DNA of 33,001 bases from Myxococcales bacterium (lineage in GTDB: Bacteria > Myxococcota_A > Polyangia > Polyangiales > Polyangiaceae), in NCBI GenBank assembly GCA_947473045.1, contig CANJCO010000053.1, positions 1 through 33,001 of the forward strand, given 5' to 3'. A program made the translations under genes and the position numbers. This document shows positions 16,396-25,208 of the stretch, piece by piece. Under the pieces are notes generated by a model that saw only the letters and a program-made list of their open reading frames with translations, did no database searches and was not told the origin of the DNA. Position 1 is the first letter of the stretch; each line of letters opens with the position of its first letter.

Positions 16396-17187
16396 TCACG
16401 ATCGCTGAAACGCGGGCGGAAACACGCGCGGCGCGTGCTTTTTTCGCACGCAGCGAGTGCTCGCGCTCATGAGGCACACCGAAAACGCGCGGCGGGCGAA
16501 CTCGGTTCGGTTCACGTTCGACCGGTGCCACACGTAGTTGTGAATCAGCATCACGTCGCCGGCGCGTGCGGGCATCGCGATCGCCCCAGCCTCCGCATCG
16601 ACGCTCGCGGCCATTTCTTTGGTGACCATGCCCCCCAGCGGTCGCGCGAGACCGTGGTGGTGACTGCCCGGCAAAAACTCCACACATCCCGCTTCGATCG
16701 GAGCGTCGTCGAGGGCTGTCCACAGCTGCAGCTCGGGATCGCGATCGAGCCCCCAGAAGGCGCCGCCGTCCTGATGCCACGGCAGGATGGTGCCGCCCTG
16801 GGCCGCTTTGTTCATCAGGATCGACCGGTAGCTGACGATGTCGCCGCCGATGACCTGCGCCGCGATGTGCTCGAACAGCGGGTTGTCGATCCACGCGCGA
16901 AACAGCGGGTCCCGCTCGAGCTTTTCGATCTTGCGGTAGCTCAGCGACGGGCCCTCGTAGCCGCGCCCGAACGCGAGGGTCTCGTACTCGCCGGTGGCGC
17001 CGTCGAGCTGGAAAAACAGCCCCTCGTGCACCACCTCGCCCAGCATGATTTGCTGCGCGCGCTCGCGCAGCAGGGCCAGCGTCTCATCGCTCGCGACGCC
17101 GGAAATCCGCGCAAACCCGCGCGCGCGGTACTCGGCGATCGCCGCGCTCACGTCGTAGGAATCGACGGGCGCCCGCAGGCCGATCAT
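16396..17187 (-). CDS. Phytanoyl-CoA dioxygenase (PhyH) family protein
   Basis: A 263-residue 2-oxoglutarate/Fe(II) oxygenase of the PhyH family. The iron-binding HxD is in LPWHQDGGAFWGL (His138, Asp140), and the distal His with the 2-oxoglutarate-binding arginine is in WHRSNVNRTEFARR (His221 and Arg231/232). The block FLPGSHHHG is also typical. Members hydroxylate lipids, amino acids or natural-product intermediates, so the substrate is open. The chosen ATG 17187 overlaps the stop of the aldo/keto reductase gene by four bases (ATGA), implying translational coupling. The two enzymes may work on the same small molecule. Confidence 0.9.
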   Translation of the reverse strand: MIGLRAPVDSYDVSAAIAEYRARGFARISGVASDETLALLRERAQQIMLGEVVHEGLFFQLDGATGEYETLAFGRGYEGPSLSYRKIEKLERDPLFRAWIDNPLFEHIAAQVIGGDIVSYRSILMNKAAQGGTILPWHQDGGAFWGLDRDPELQLWTALDDAPIEAGCVEFLPGSHHHGLARPLGGMVTKEMAASVDAEAGAIAMPARAGDVMLIHNYVWHRSNVNRTEFARRAFSVCLMSASTRCVRKKHAPRVFPPAFQRS

Positions 17188-18170
17188 CGCGCGTAGCTCG
17201 CGTCGGTGCCGGTGATCGCCTTTTGAACGGCGTCGACGCGCGAGAGCGTATCTTGAGAAAGGTGTAGGTTGCATGCATCGATCGCGGCGTCGAGGTGCTG
17301 CGCGGTGGCCGGACCCACGAGGATGGAGTCGACTCCCGGGCGGCTGCCCAGCCACGCGTAGGCGAGCTCGAGCAAGCCCATGCCCGCGGAGTCGGCGATG
17401 GCGCGCAGATCGCCGGTCGCGCGAAAGAAGGTCTCGGTCCAGTACCTGCCCAGATAGAGCGTGTTCTTGTCGAATCGTGAACCGCCGCGCGTGGTGCCGT
17501 CTTCTCTGTGGCGCCCGACGAGCAGGCCGCCGGCGAGCGGATTGTAGACGGTTGTGTGAATGGCAAAGCGCGTGGCGAACTTGAAGTACTCGACGTCGAG
17601 CTGGCGTATCAGTGTATTATACATCTGCTGTGAGACGGCCGGCCTCGGCAGGCCGATGCGGTCCGCGATGAGCATCATTTCGAGTATCTGCCACGAAGCG
17701 TAGTTCGACACGCCCCACGCCCGCGCCTTGCCTGAGTCGAGCACCTGCTTCATCGCCGACAGCGTCTCGTCGATGGGGGTGCGCGGATCGGGGACGTGCA
17801 GGTAGTAGACGTCGGCGTAGTCGGTGCCCATGCGCTCGAGGCTCTCGTCGATCGCGGCGAGCACGCGCTCGGGCGCGAGGCCTTCGGGTTTGCCTGCGTT
17901 GCGCCCGAAACCGACCTTGGTGGCGATTGCGCATCGGTTGCGCTCGGCGCCGAGCGCCCGGCCCAGAATGCGCTCGGAGTTGCCGTCGTTGTAGGCGTTG
18001 GCGGTGTCGAAGAAGGTGAGGCCACGATCGAGCGCGCGTCGCACAATGCGCGCCGCCTCCGGCTCGGGCGTGCGCTTGCCGAAGTTCATCGTGCCGACGG
18101 CGAGCGTCACGGGCTGGCCTGTTTTTCGCGGGCGCAACGACTGGTCTTCGCTAAGCATGGTGAGTCTCAT
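17184..18170 (-). CDS. Aldo/keto reductase
   Basis: A 328-residue NADPH-dependent oxidoreductase of the AKR superfamily. The catalytic tetrad is complete: Asp55 and Tyr60 (FFDTANAY), Lys85 (IATKVGF) and His125 (YYLHVPDP). Other family features are GVSNYASWQ, the TTVYNPLAGGLL stretch and RPGVDSILVG near the C-terminal cofactor site. The ATG at 18158 is an alternative start four residues in; neither has a convincing Shine-Dalgarno. The gene is translationally coupled to the PhyH-like gene and diverges from the phosphofructokinase gene with only 17 bp between starts, so the two promoters must overlap each other or the coding sequences. Confidence 0.93.
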   Translation of the reverse strand: MRLTMLSEDQSLRPRKTGQPVTLAVGTMNFGKRTPEPEAARIVRRALDRGLTFFDTANAYNDGNSERILGRALGAERNRCAIATKVGFGRNAGKPEGLAPERVLAAIDESLERMGTDYADVYYLHVPDPRTPIDETLSAMKQVLDSGKARAWGVSNYASWQILEMMLIADRIGLPRPAVSQQMYNTLIRQLDVEYFKFATRFAIHTTVYNPLAGGLLVGRHREDGTTRGGSRFDKNTLYLGRYWTETFFRATGDLRAIADSAGMGLLELAYAWLGSRPGVDSILVGPATAQHLDAAIDACNLHLSQDTLSRVDAVQKAITGTDASYAR

Positions 18171-18187
18171 AGAATGGGGGTCTACAC

Positions 18188-19441
18188 ATGAGCAAGCTCG
18201 GTATTGTCGTCGCGGGAGGGCCCGCGCCCGGCATCAACAGCGTTATCGCCGCCGCGGTCATCCGAGCGCGCCTCTCGGGGGTCGAGGTCGTCGGCATTCG
18301 CGACGGGTTCAAGTGGATCATGACCGGCGACACCACGCGCGTGGTCCCCCTCGAGATCTCCGGCACCACGCGAATTCACTACCGCGGCGGCTCGTTCCTC
18401 GGGATTTCGCGCGCCAATCCGACGAAACATCCTGAGCACATGGCTGGCACCCTCGCGTCGCTCGCGTCGCTCGGCGTAGACAAACTCGTGACCATCGGAG
18501 GCGATGACACCGCCTACAGCGCGCATCGGCTCGCGCTGGCTTCGGCGGGGAAGCTGCGCGTGGTGCATGTTCCAAAGACCATCGACAACGATCTCGACTT
18601 GCCGCCGGAGGTAAACACTTTCGGCTACCTCACGGCGCGGAGCGTGGGCGTTTCCATTGTAGAGAACCTCATGGTCGACGCCAAGACGACTGCGCGCTGG
18701 TATTTCGTGGTGGCGATGGGGCGCAAGGCGGGGCACCTCGCGCTCGGCATCGGCAAGGCGGCGGCGGCGACGATCACTCTGATTCCAGAGGAGTTCGTAG
18801 GAGCGCGCGCGCGCCTGTCGACGATCGTCGACACCCTCGCAGGCGCGATCATCAAGCGCCTCGCGCAGGGCAAGCACGATGGCGTTGCGGTGCTCGCCGA
18901 AGGGCTCGTCGAGATCCTCCCCGAGAGCGACCTCGCCGACCTGTCGCGGGTCGAGCGCGACGCGCACGATCACATTCGGCTGGCCGAGGTGAACTTCGGC
19001 GACATCGTGAAGGCGGCGGTGCGGGCGCGCCTCGAAGGCCTGGGCGTCGATGTCACGATCGTCTCGAAGAACATCGGCTACGAGCTTCGCTGCGCGGACC
19101 CTGTGGCGAGCGACATGGAGTACTGCCGCGACCTGGGCCACTCGGCTGCGCGCTTTATTCTTGAGGGCGGCTCGGGCGCGCTCGTGTCGATGCAGGGAGG
19201 CCGTTTCAAGCCGATTCCGTTTGCAGACATCATGGACCCGGCGACCGGTCGCATGCGGGTACGCATGGTCGATTTGCACAGCGAGCGCTACGCCATCGCG
19301 CGCGCCTTCATGCTCCGGCTCGGCCAAACCGACCTGCTCGACCGCGCCGCGCTCGCGCGCATTGCGGCCGTCGCGAACCTGTCGCCCGAGCAGTTCGAGC
19401 GCGAGTTTTCATCGGCTTTCTGCGACGTTCCGGCGTCGTAG
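18188..19441 (+). CDS. pfp: Phosphofructokinase, predicted pyrophosphate-dependent type
   Basis: A 417-residue group of the PFKA superfamily that phosphorylates fructose 6-phosphate to the 1,6-bisphosphate. The nucleotide/PPi site reads GGDDT (residues 104-108) and the catalytic loop reads PKTIDND (129-135). In the family Asp after GGD together with Lys in PKTIDND marks PPi-dependent enzymes, where ATP enzymes have GGDG and PGTIDND. The substrate block VVAMGRKAGHLA is also present. PPi enzymes are reversible, so it may serve both glycolysis and gluconeogenesis. GGGGG lies upstream of ATG 18188. The extra length over E. coli PfkA (about 320) is spread through the C-terminal half, as in longer PPi-type enzymes. 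Confidence 0.93.
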   Translation: MSKLGIVVAGGPAPGINSVIAAAVIRARLSGVEVVGIRDGFKWIMTGDTTRVVPLEISGTTRIHYRGGSFLGISRANPTKHPEHMAGTLASLASLGVDKLVTIGGDDTAYSAHRLALASAGKLRVVHVPKTIDNDLDLPPEVNTFGYLTARSVGVSIVENLMVDAKTTARWYFVVAMGRKAGHLALGIGKAAAATITLIPEEFVGARARLSTIVDTLAGAIIKRLAQGKHDGVAVLAEGLVEILPESDLADLSRVERDAHDHIRLAEVNFGDIVKAAVRARLEGLGVDVTIVSKNIGYELRCADPVASDMEYCRDLGHSAARFILEGGSGALVSMQGGRFKPIPFADIMDPATGRMRVRMVDLHSERYAIARAFMLRLGQTDLLDRAALARIAAVANLSPEQFEREFSSAFCDVPAS

Positions 19442-19637
19442 CGCCTCGCGCGCCCGGTGACGCGCAAGCGCGCCTTGTGCGACCCGTCGGCGGGCCCGAC
19501 CTGCCCCACGACGGCTGGGCTGCACCCTTGCGCGAGGGCCGGACGCGGCGCAGAGCGGCCTTCGCGCCGAGCGCGTGTTGGGGGCCTCGCGACTGTACCG
19601 ATGACGGCGGGCGGGACCCGTGCGAAGTTGGGGCACC

Positions 19638-20741
19638 ATGTCTGAGCTGAGCATCCCGACCGTTGACCTGAACGATGTCTCTTCGAACGACCCCGCGGCC
19701 CGCGCGCGTGCGAGCGCGGCCCTGCGCGAGGCGTTCGGCACCTATGGTCTCGTCTACGTCGCGGGCCACGGGGTCGATCGCGCTGGTTTGCGCCCATTTT
19801 ACGACGCATTTCGCGCCTTCGTGGCGCGGCCGACCGAGCAGAAGCAGCAGTGCCTGCGGGCGTCGGACTGGCATCAGCGCGGATGGACCCCTCCGAACAC
19901 CGAGACCGCGGTCGCGGCGGGCGGTCAGCCCGATTTCAAAGAGTGCTATTTTGCGGCGCCGCACCCGCGCGACGAGGGCTACGCGGCGCAGTATCCCGAG
20001 CTGTACCCGCACAACGTCTGGCCCGATCCGCCAGTCGCCGGCTTTGAGGACGGATACCTCAAGCTCGGCCACGCGCTGCACGACGCGGGGCTGCAGCTGC
20101 TGATTGCAGCGGCGCGCGCGCTCGATCTCGCCGACGACACCTTCACGCGAACCGTCGAGGGCGGCGCTCACGTGACGCGGGTGCTCGACTACTTGCCGCT
20201 CGACGAAGCGCAGATCGGCTCCGGCATTCTCTGGGGCGAGGAGCACACCGACTTCAACCTGCTCACGCTGCTCCCCGGCGGTCAGTTCTACGATCCGGCC
20301 GGGCAGCCATCGGCGCGTCCGGACGACAAAAGTGGTCTATTTTTGCGCACGCGCGCGACGCCGGAGAATCCGCAGGGCCTGCGGGTGCGGGGCGTGGCGC
20401 CCGAGGGGTGCCTCGTTGCGCAGGTCGGGCAGCAGCTCGAGATCCTGACCGGCGGCCGCTTCCTCGCGACGCCGCATGAGGTCACGCCGTGCGGAGTGGC
20501 GGGCTGGTCGCGCCTGTCGAGCGCGCACTTCGTACACATGGCGCCGAACGAGCTGCTCTTCCCGCTCGCTCCCTTCCGAACGCCGCAGGCGATCGCCGCC
20601 TACGCGCCCCCCGTCCTCGCCGGCACGTACGCCATCAAGACGCTGGTCGACATCGGCCTCGCGCCCCGTCCCGCGCTCGATAAGCTCGGCTATCGGCACT
20701 ACGATCGGCTGAGCAGCATCAAGGCCACCGAGCGCGGCTGA
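19638..20741 (+). CDS. 2-oxoglutarate/Fe(II) oxygenase of the isopenicillin N synthase-like group
   Basis: A 367-residue protein with the two conserved regions of plant-type 2OG oxygenases. The N-terminal block IPTVDLNDVS and FGTYGLVYVAGHGV matches the DIOX_N region. The iron site shows HTD (His203, Asp205) and His280 in LATPHEV, and the 2OG-binding RxS is RLS at 292-294. All three iron ligands and the Arg are intact. ATG 19638 is chosen because the IPTVDL motif follows within 6 residues; a GTG at 19620 is an in-frame alternative. It may hydroxylate or desaturate a metabolite, but the substrate is unknown. It is separated from the phosphofructokinase gene by 196 bp without a recognisable site and converges with the next lipoprotein gene at 9 bp. 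Confidence 0.88.
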   Translation: MSELSIPTVDLNDVSSNDPAARARASAALREAFGTYGLVYVAGHGVDRAGLRPFYDAFRAFVARPTEQKQQCLRASDWHQRGWTPPNTETAVAAGGQPDFKECYFAAPHPRDEGYAAQYPELYPHNVWPDPPVAGFEDGYLKLGHALHDAGLQLLIAAARALDLADDTFTRTVEGGAHVTRVLDYLPLDEAQIGSGILWGEEHTDFNLLTLLPGGQFYDPAGQPSARPDDKSGLFLRTRATPENPQGLRVRGVAPEGCLVAQVGQQLEILTGGRFLATPHEVTPCGVAGWSRLSSAHFVHMAPNELLFPLAPFRTPQAIAAYAPPVLAGTYAIKTLVDIGLAPRPALDKLGYRHYDRLSSIKATERG

Positions 20742-20750
20742 TCTGCGCGG

Positions 20751-22097
20751 CTACTGGCCGACGAGCCCCCACCAGTACGTCTGGCGCCCGGCGCCCGTCG
20801 ACACGAGCCCGAAGGCGCTCACCCCGTAAGGGCTGTCCGCTTTGCGCAGGATGGTGAGCTTGGCCACGTCGCCGTTCTTGACGGTCGACTGACTGAGCTG
20901 GAGGGAAAGATCGGGTTTGCCGCCTCGGAATTTCGCTGCGTCGAAGGCGGTCAGGCCCCACGGCGCGACTGGGCCGTTGGCGAATGCGGGCAGCTCGATC
21001 GTGACCTGCTGCCCGACCTTGACGATCACGCCGCGGGCCGATTGTGGCCCCAATCCGATGTCGAAGCGGAGCATGTCGGTCGGTCGCGGCGCGACGCCGA
21101 AAAATGGGCCAGGCAGCGAGGGCACGCACGGGTCTTCGAGCGCGAACGCGCGGGAGTTCGACCACGAGCGTTGCACGAAGAACGGGTAGCCCGCGGGCTG
21201 GAAGAACGCGTCGCTCTTGAACTCGCACATATCGCCAAGCTCTCCGCCGGCCGCGAGCGCGAAGCCGAGGCCGTCGGGCTCGGGCAGGTTGTAGGCGGGC
21301 TGCGGGTACGGCAGCGGATCGGTGACGGCTTCGACCAGCTCGTGGCTGGTGGTCGACGTGATGGCATCGATGCCGGCGAGCGCGCCGAACGAGCCGCAAT
21401 CGGGGATCACCGCGTAGGCGACGCCCCGGTCCTGCACGTCGATCGAGTTGTGATACCCGCCGAACGAAGCGCAGCTCAGTTCGCCCTGCAGCGAGATGCT
21501 CGTGCTGCTTGGATAAAACAGCACATAAAGCGTGTTGTCATCGGGCTTCGGGAAGCTCGGATCTTTGAGTATTTTCGCGGTGAGCCACGCTTGAATTTGA
21601 TCGTCGGAGATATCGGACGGCGCAGCCTCGCTCAGGTGCACCGCGGGGCCGACCACGCCATCGCCGATGCCGTAATCGCGCGTTACCTGATGCCAGTAGT
21701 CGGTGCACCCGACCGAGCCGAGGAAGTCCTCTTCCTCGCCGCGATGCTCGTCTCCGTCGAAGGTCACCGGCACGAACACGGGCAGGGCGAGCACCGGGCC
21801 GCCGGCGGTGAGCACTTGCGGAGACGGCGGGTGCGCCGCGTCGAAGCTCGCGTCCGGGGCCGTGAATGCCTCGGGGACCCCGCCGTCGCGCACGCACTTC
21901 GCCGTTTGGGGCACGTACGGAGAATCGGGCGGAGGCGGTTTCGAGGCGTCCTTCACGGTCGGTTTCGGTGGGCGCACATCGGCGGCCGCGTCGGCCAGGC
22001 CCGCATCGCTCCCATCGCCGTTCGAGCCGCAAGCGCTGGCCTGCGCGAACACCAGGCACGACCCCGCAACGACCAGTGACCCGAAGCGCAAGCGCAT
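20751..22097 (-). CDS. Secreted lipoprotein with HELVEAVTDP motif, putative metallopeptidase-like
   Basis: A 448-residue exported protein. The signal peptide ends near ASACGS, giving a possible lipidated Cys, and is followed by an Asp/Ala/Pro/Lys-rich linker (DGSDAGLADAAADV and PPPPDSP). In the middle is STTSHELVEAVTDPLP, an HExxE...TDP motif seen in a group of secreted bacterial proteins around which a zinc site has been suspected; a third metal ligand cannot be fixed by eye. The block VLFYPSSTSISL before it and SFGGYHNSI are typical neighbours. The C-terminal 120 residues look like a beta-sandwich module. ATG 22097 is chosen at the signal peptide; the frame is open upstream. Its role is unknown. 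Confidence 0.8.
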   Translation of the reverse strand: MRLRFGSLVVAGSCLVFAQASACGSNGDGSDAGLADAAADVRPPKPTVKDASKPPPPDSPYVPQTAKCVRDGGVPEAFTAPDASFDAAHPPSPQVLTAGGPVLALPVFVPVTFDGDEHRGEEEDFLGSVGCTDYWHQVTRDYGIGDGVVGPAVHLSEAAPSDISDDQIQAWLTAKILKDPSFPKPDDNTLYVLFYPSSTSISLQGELSCASFGGYHNSIDVQDRGVAYAVIPDCGSFGALAGIDAITSTTSHELVEAVTDPLPYPQPAYNLPEPDGLGFALAAGGELGDMCEFKSDAFFQPAGYPFFVQRSWSNSRAFALEDPCVPSLPGPFFGVAPRPTDMLRFDIGLGPQSARGVIVKVGQQVTIELPAFANGPVAPWGLTAFDAAKFRGGKPDLSLQLSQSTVKNGDVAKLTILRKADSPYGVSAFGLVSTGAGRQTYWWGLVGQ

Positions 22098-22176
22098 ACG
22101 CTCAAGTTTCTCACGCAAGTCGCAGGCCCGCAACGATCCGCGCCCCGCCGCGGCGCACGTGTACACTGCGCGCCTC

Positions 22177-25161
22177 GTGCTCTTCGCTCGCAACGTGCGC
22201 AATTTCGCGGTGGTCGTCGCCGCCGCGTGCTTGGTCCCGGTGGCCTCGCCGGCGCGCGCCGCCGGTGATCCGGCTCAGGAGTGGCGCTCGATCGAGACGC
22301 CGCATTTTCGCGTGAGCTATTACGTCGGCGAGCGAGAAATCGCGCAGCGTCTCGCCGATCACGGCGAGGCGATTTACGCGCGCATGGTGCCCGCGATCGG
22401 CTGGCCGCCCAGCGAGCGTGTCGAGCTGTCGGTGGTCGATGAATCGGAGAGCGCGAACGCCTTCGCCACGGCGCTCCCGTTCGACTCGATTCATTTCTAC
22501 GCGACGGCGCCCGACGATCTCTCTCCGCTGGGCGACGTCGATGACTGGTACGAGGCGCTCTTTACCCACGAATTTACGCACGTTCTGCACACCGATCACA
22601 TTCGCGGCGTGCCGGCGATCGTCAACGCGGTGGTCGGCAAGACGCTCGCGCCCAATCAAGTCGAGCCGCGCTGGATGCTCGAAGGTCTCGCCGTTTACGA
22701 GGAGTCGACGCGCACGAGCGGTGGCCGCCTGCGCAGCTCGATCTGGAACATGTACATGCGCGCCGACGTGCTCGAAGACAACGTCGCGCCGCTCGACGTG
22801 TTTTCGAGCAACGTGCGCAGGTGGCCTCAGGGCAACCTCTGGTATCTCTACGGCTCGTTTTTCATGCAGTGGATCGCCGAAACCTACGGCGAAGACGCGA
22901 TCCGCTCGATGATCGACGACTACGCGCATCAGGTGATTCCCTACGCGATCAACCGCTCGGTGCGGCGCGCCACCGGCCGTACGTTCGAGGACCTGTACGC
23001 GGGCTGGATCGCCACGATGCGCCGCGATTTTGGGAAGCAGGCCGACGCGATTCGCGCGCGCGGGCTGCGCGAGGGAACGCGCCTGACGCGGGGCGGGCAA
23101 ACTGCGCAAACGGCTCGCTTCATCCCGAAGGGGGCGTGGAGCGGCGCCGCGGGAGACGTCGTCTATTTCCGCGACGACGGGCACGAGGCGGCCGGTCTCT
23201 ACCGCGTTCCCCTCGCGCGCGGCCCGGCGGGCGAGATCGTGGGCGCGCGGCCCGATCGCCCCGAGCTGCTCGTTCGCACCAGCGGCGCTTCGACGGTGAG
23301 CTTCACGCCCCGGGGCGAAGCCGTCTTCGATTCCGTCGACGTCACGCGCAACCGCTACTCATTTTATGACCTGTTTTCGCTGCCGGCCGGCGCGATCAGC
23401 CCCTCGGGCCTGGGCGGAGAGCGTCGCCGCCTCAGCAACGGCTTCCGCGCCACGTCACCTGACGTCTCACCCGACGGTCGCCGCGTCGTGTTCGTGACCA
23501 ACACGCGGGGGACGACCACGCTGCAGACAGGCGACCTCACGGCCGAGGGGGAGCTGTCCGGCGTGCGCACCCTTGCCGCGTCGCAGCGCTACGATCAGGC
23601 GTACGCGCCGCGGTGGTCGCCCGACAACCGTCACGTGGCCTACGCCTCCTGGACCCACGGCGGCTTTCGCGACGTGCGCATCGTCGACACCGCGGACGGC
23701 TCGATCCGCGAGATTACGCACGACCGCGCGATCGACGGCGGGCCGTGTTTCTCGCCCGACGGCAAGCGCCTGCTGTTTCACTCCGACCGCTCCGGCGTGA
23801 TGAACATTTATGTCTATGAGCTCGCCACGGGGCAGACCTCTCAGCTCACCAACACGCTGACCGGTGCGATGCAGCCCGCCGTGTCGCCTGACGGAAAATC
23901 GGTCGTCTACACCGGCTACACGCACGCCGGCTACGATCTGTTCGCCATTGCGCTCGACGAGCAACGCCTGCTCGCGGCGCTGCCCTACGTCGACACGCGT
24001 CCGCCGCCACAGCCCGAGCCGGTGTTGCACGACTGGCACGACGCGCCGTACAACCCGCTGCACACGCTCGCGCCGCGCAAGTATGCGTTCAACACGCAGC
24101 CCGGCAATTTCGGGCAGGCGTTTTCGATCGCGGTGGCGGGCCACGACATGGCGGCGCACCACGCGCTTTCGGCGACGCTCAACGTGGAGATCGAGCGGCC
24201 GGAGCCGCAGTTCGATGCAAGTTACACCTATTCGCGCCTGCCGTTCGACTGGGGCACCCGCGTCTACCGATCGATCGCGCCGGGGGGCGGCTACGCGATC
24301 GGCGACTACAAACCCGCGTACGTGCAGGAAGCCATCGGCGCGCAAACGGGCCTGTCGTACAGCATCCCGCGCGCGTTCGACGCCCAGGCCTTCAGCGTCG
24401 CGTTCGACGCCTCGCGAACGGGGGCGAATCTGCCGCTCGATGCCGCGCATATCGATCCGTACGCCACGCCCGCGATCCCTGCGCAGCGCTTCGCCACGAT
24501 GCTCCGCGCAGGCTGGTCGTACAGCAACGCAGAGCGGTTCTTGTGGAGCGTCGGGCCCGAAAAAGGGCTGTCGATCAGCGCGAATTTCGATTTGTCGCAT
24601 CCCACGCTGGGCAGTGACTACCGCGGCTTTCGCGCTTCGGCCGATCTGTCGAGTTACTGGCTCATGCCGTGGCTTCGGCATCACTCGCTCGCAGTGCACG
24701 TGACGTCGGGCACCAGCGGCGGATCGTTTCCCGGGTCGGCGTTCTTCGTGGGCGGGTTCGTCGACGTGCCCTTCACCGACACGGTGCGAACCCTGCTCCA
24801 GCAGGGCGTGTTTTTGCAGCAGGGCGGGGTGGTGCTGCGCGGCTATCCGTCGGGCGTCGAGGCCGGGCGCAACGTGGCGCTCTTCAACGCCGAGTACCGA
24901 TTTCCGATCGTGAACGTCGATCGCGGGCCCTCGACCTTGCCGCTGATGTTCAACCGCTTGAGCGGAAACGTGTTCGTCGATTACGGCAGCGCGTTCGACG
25001 ATGCCGCCACTGCGCTGTTCAAGACCGGCGTCGGAGCCGAGCTGTGGGGGGAGATGACCGTCGGCTATTTCGTCCCGTTCACGATGCGCCTCGGATACGC
25101 GCGCGGTCTCGCGAGCCTCGGCACCGACAAAGTCTACGTGCTGGCGGCGGTGCCGTATTGA
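22177..25161 (+). CDS. Exported gluzincin-like peptidase / TolB-type propeller / outer-membrane barrel fusion
   Basis: A 994-residue protein with a signal peptide (cleavage likely after ARA near residue 28). Part one (about 30-290) is a peptidase MA-like domain with HEFTH at 131-135 and a third ligand Glu169 in MLEGLAVYEES. Part two (about 310-620) is a WD40-like/TolB propeller with repeated SPDG or SPDN blades, for example VSPDGRRVVF, WSPDNRHVAY, FSPDGKRLLF and VSPDGKSVVY. Part three (about 640-994) is a beta-rich region with RGYPSG, NAEYRFPI and VFVDYGSAF, as in Omp85/D15-type barrels, ending in an aromatic residue. GTG 22177 gives the best signal peptide; GTG 22159 is an alternative. It probably sits in the outer membrane with a periplasmic or surface peptidase. 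Confidence 0.87.
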   Translation: MLFARNVRNFAVVVAAACLVPVASPARAAGDPAQEWRSIETPHFRVSYYVGEREIAQRLADHGEAIYARMVPAIGWPPSERVELSVVDESESANAFATALPFDSIHFYATAPDDLSPLGDVDDWYEALFTHEFTHVLHTDHIRGVPAIVNAVVGKTLAPNQVEPRWMLEGLAVYEESTRTSGGRLRSSIWNMYMRADVLEDNVAPLDVFSSNVRRWPQGNLWYLYGSFFMQWIAETYGEDAIRSMIDDYAHQVIPYAINRSVRRATGRTFEDLYAGWIATMRRDFGKQADAIRARGLREGTRLTRGGQTAQTARFIPKGAWSGAAGDVVYFRDDGHEAAGLYRVPLARGPAGEIVGARPDRPELLVRTSGASTVSFTPRGEAVFDSVDVTRNRYSFYDLFSLPAGAISPSGLGGERRRLSNGFRATSPDVSPDGRRVVFVTNTRGTTTLQTGDLTAEGELSGVRTLAASQRYDQAYAPRWSPDNRHVAYASWTHGGFRDVRIVDTADGSIREITHDRAIDGGPCFSPDGKRLLFHSDRSGVMNIYVYELATGQTSQLTNTLTGAMQPAVSPDGKSVVYTGYTHAGYDLFAIALDEQRLLAALPYVDTRPPPQPEPVLHDWHDAPYNPLHTLAPRKYAFNTQPGNFGQAFSIAVAGHDMAAHHALSATLNVEIERPEPQFDASYTYSRLPFDWGTRVYRSIAPGGGYAIGDYKPAYVQEAIGAQTGLSYSIPRAFDAQAFSVAFDASRTGANLPLDAAHIDPYATPAIPAQRFATMLRAGWSYSNAERFLWSVGPEKGLSISANFDLSHPTLGSDYRGFRASADLSSYWLMPWLRHHSLAVHVTSGTSGGSFPGSAFFVGGFVDVPFTDTVRTLLQQGVFLQQGGVVLRGYPSGVEAGRNVALFNAEYRFPIVNVDRGPSTLPLMFNRLSGNVFVDYGSAFDDAATALFKTGVGAELWGEMTVGYFVPFTMRLGYARGLASLGTDKVYVLAAVPY

Positions 25162-25208
25162 GCGAAGAAAAGTGGGCAGCGGGGGAGCCGGTGCGTAGAT
25201 TGCGCGCC

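Noticed and set aside
17619-17629. AT-rich palindrome-like TGTATTATACA as an operator
   Set aside because: It lies in the middle of the aldo/keto reductase coding sequence and encodes the conserved QQMYNTLI region, so coding constraint explains it.
18182-19327. 381-codon - strand frame opposite phosphofructokinase
   Set aside because: Shadow frame; GGDD and PKTIDND on the + strand show the true coding strand.
19442-19637. Hidden small gene or structured RNA in the 196-bp gap before the 2OG oxygenase gene
   Set aside because: No frame with a start, ribosome-binding site and sensible composition, no tRNA-like fold and no T-tailed hairpin was found; only scattered GC-rich short repeats.
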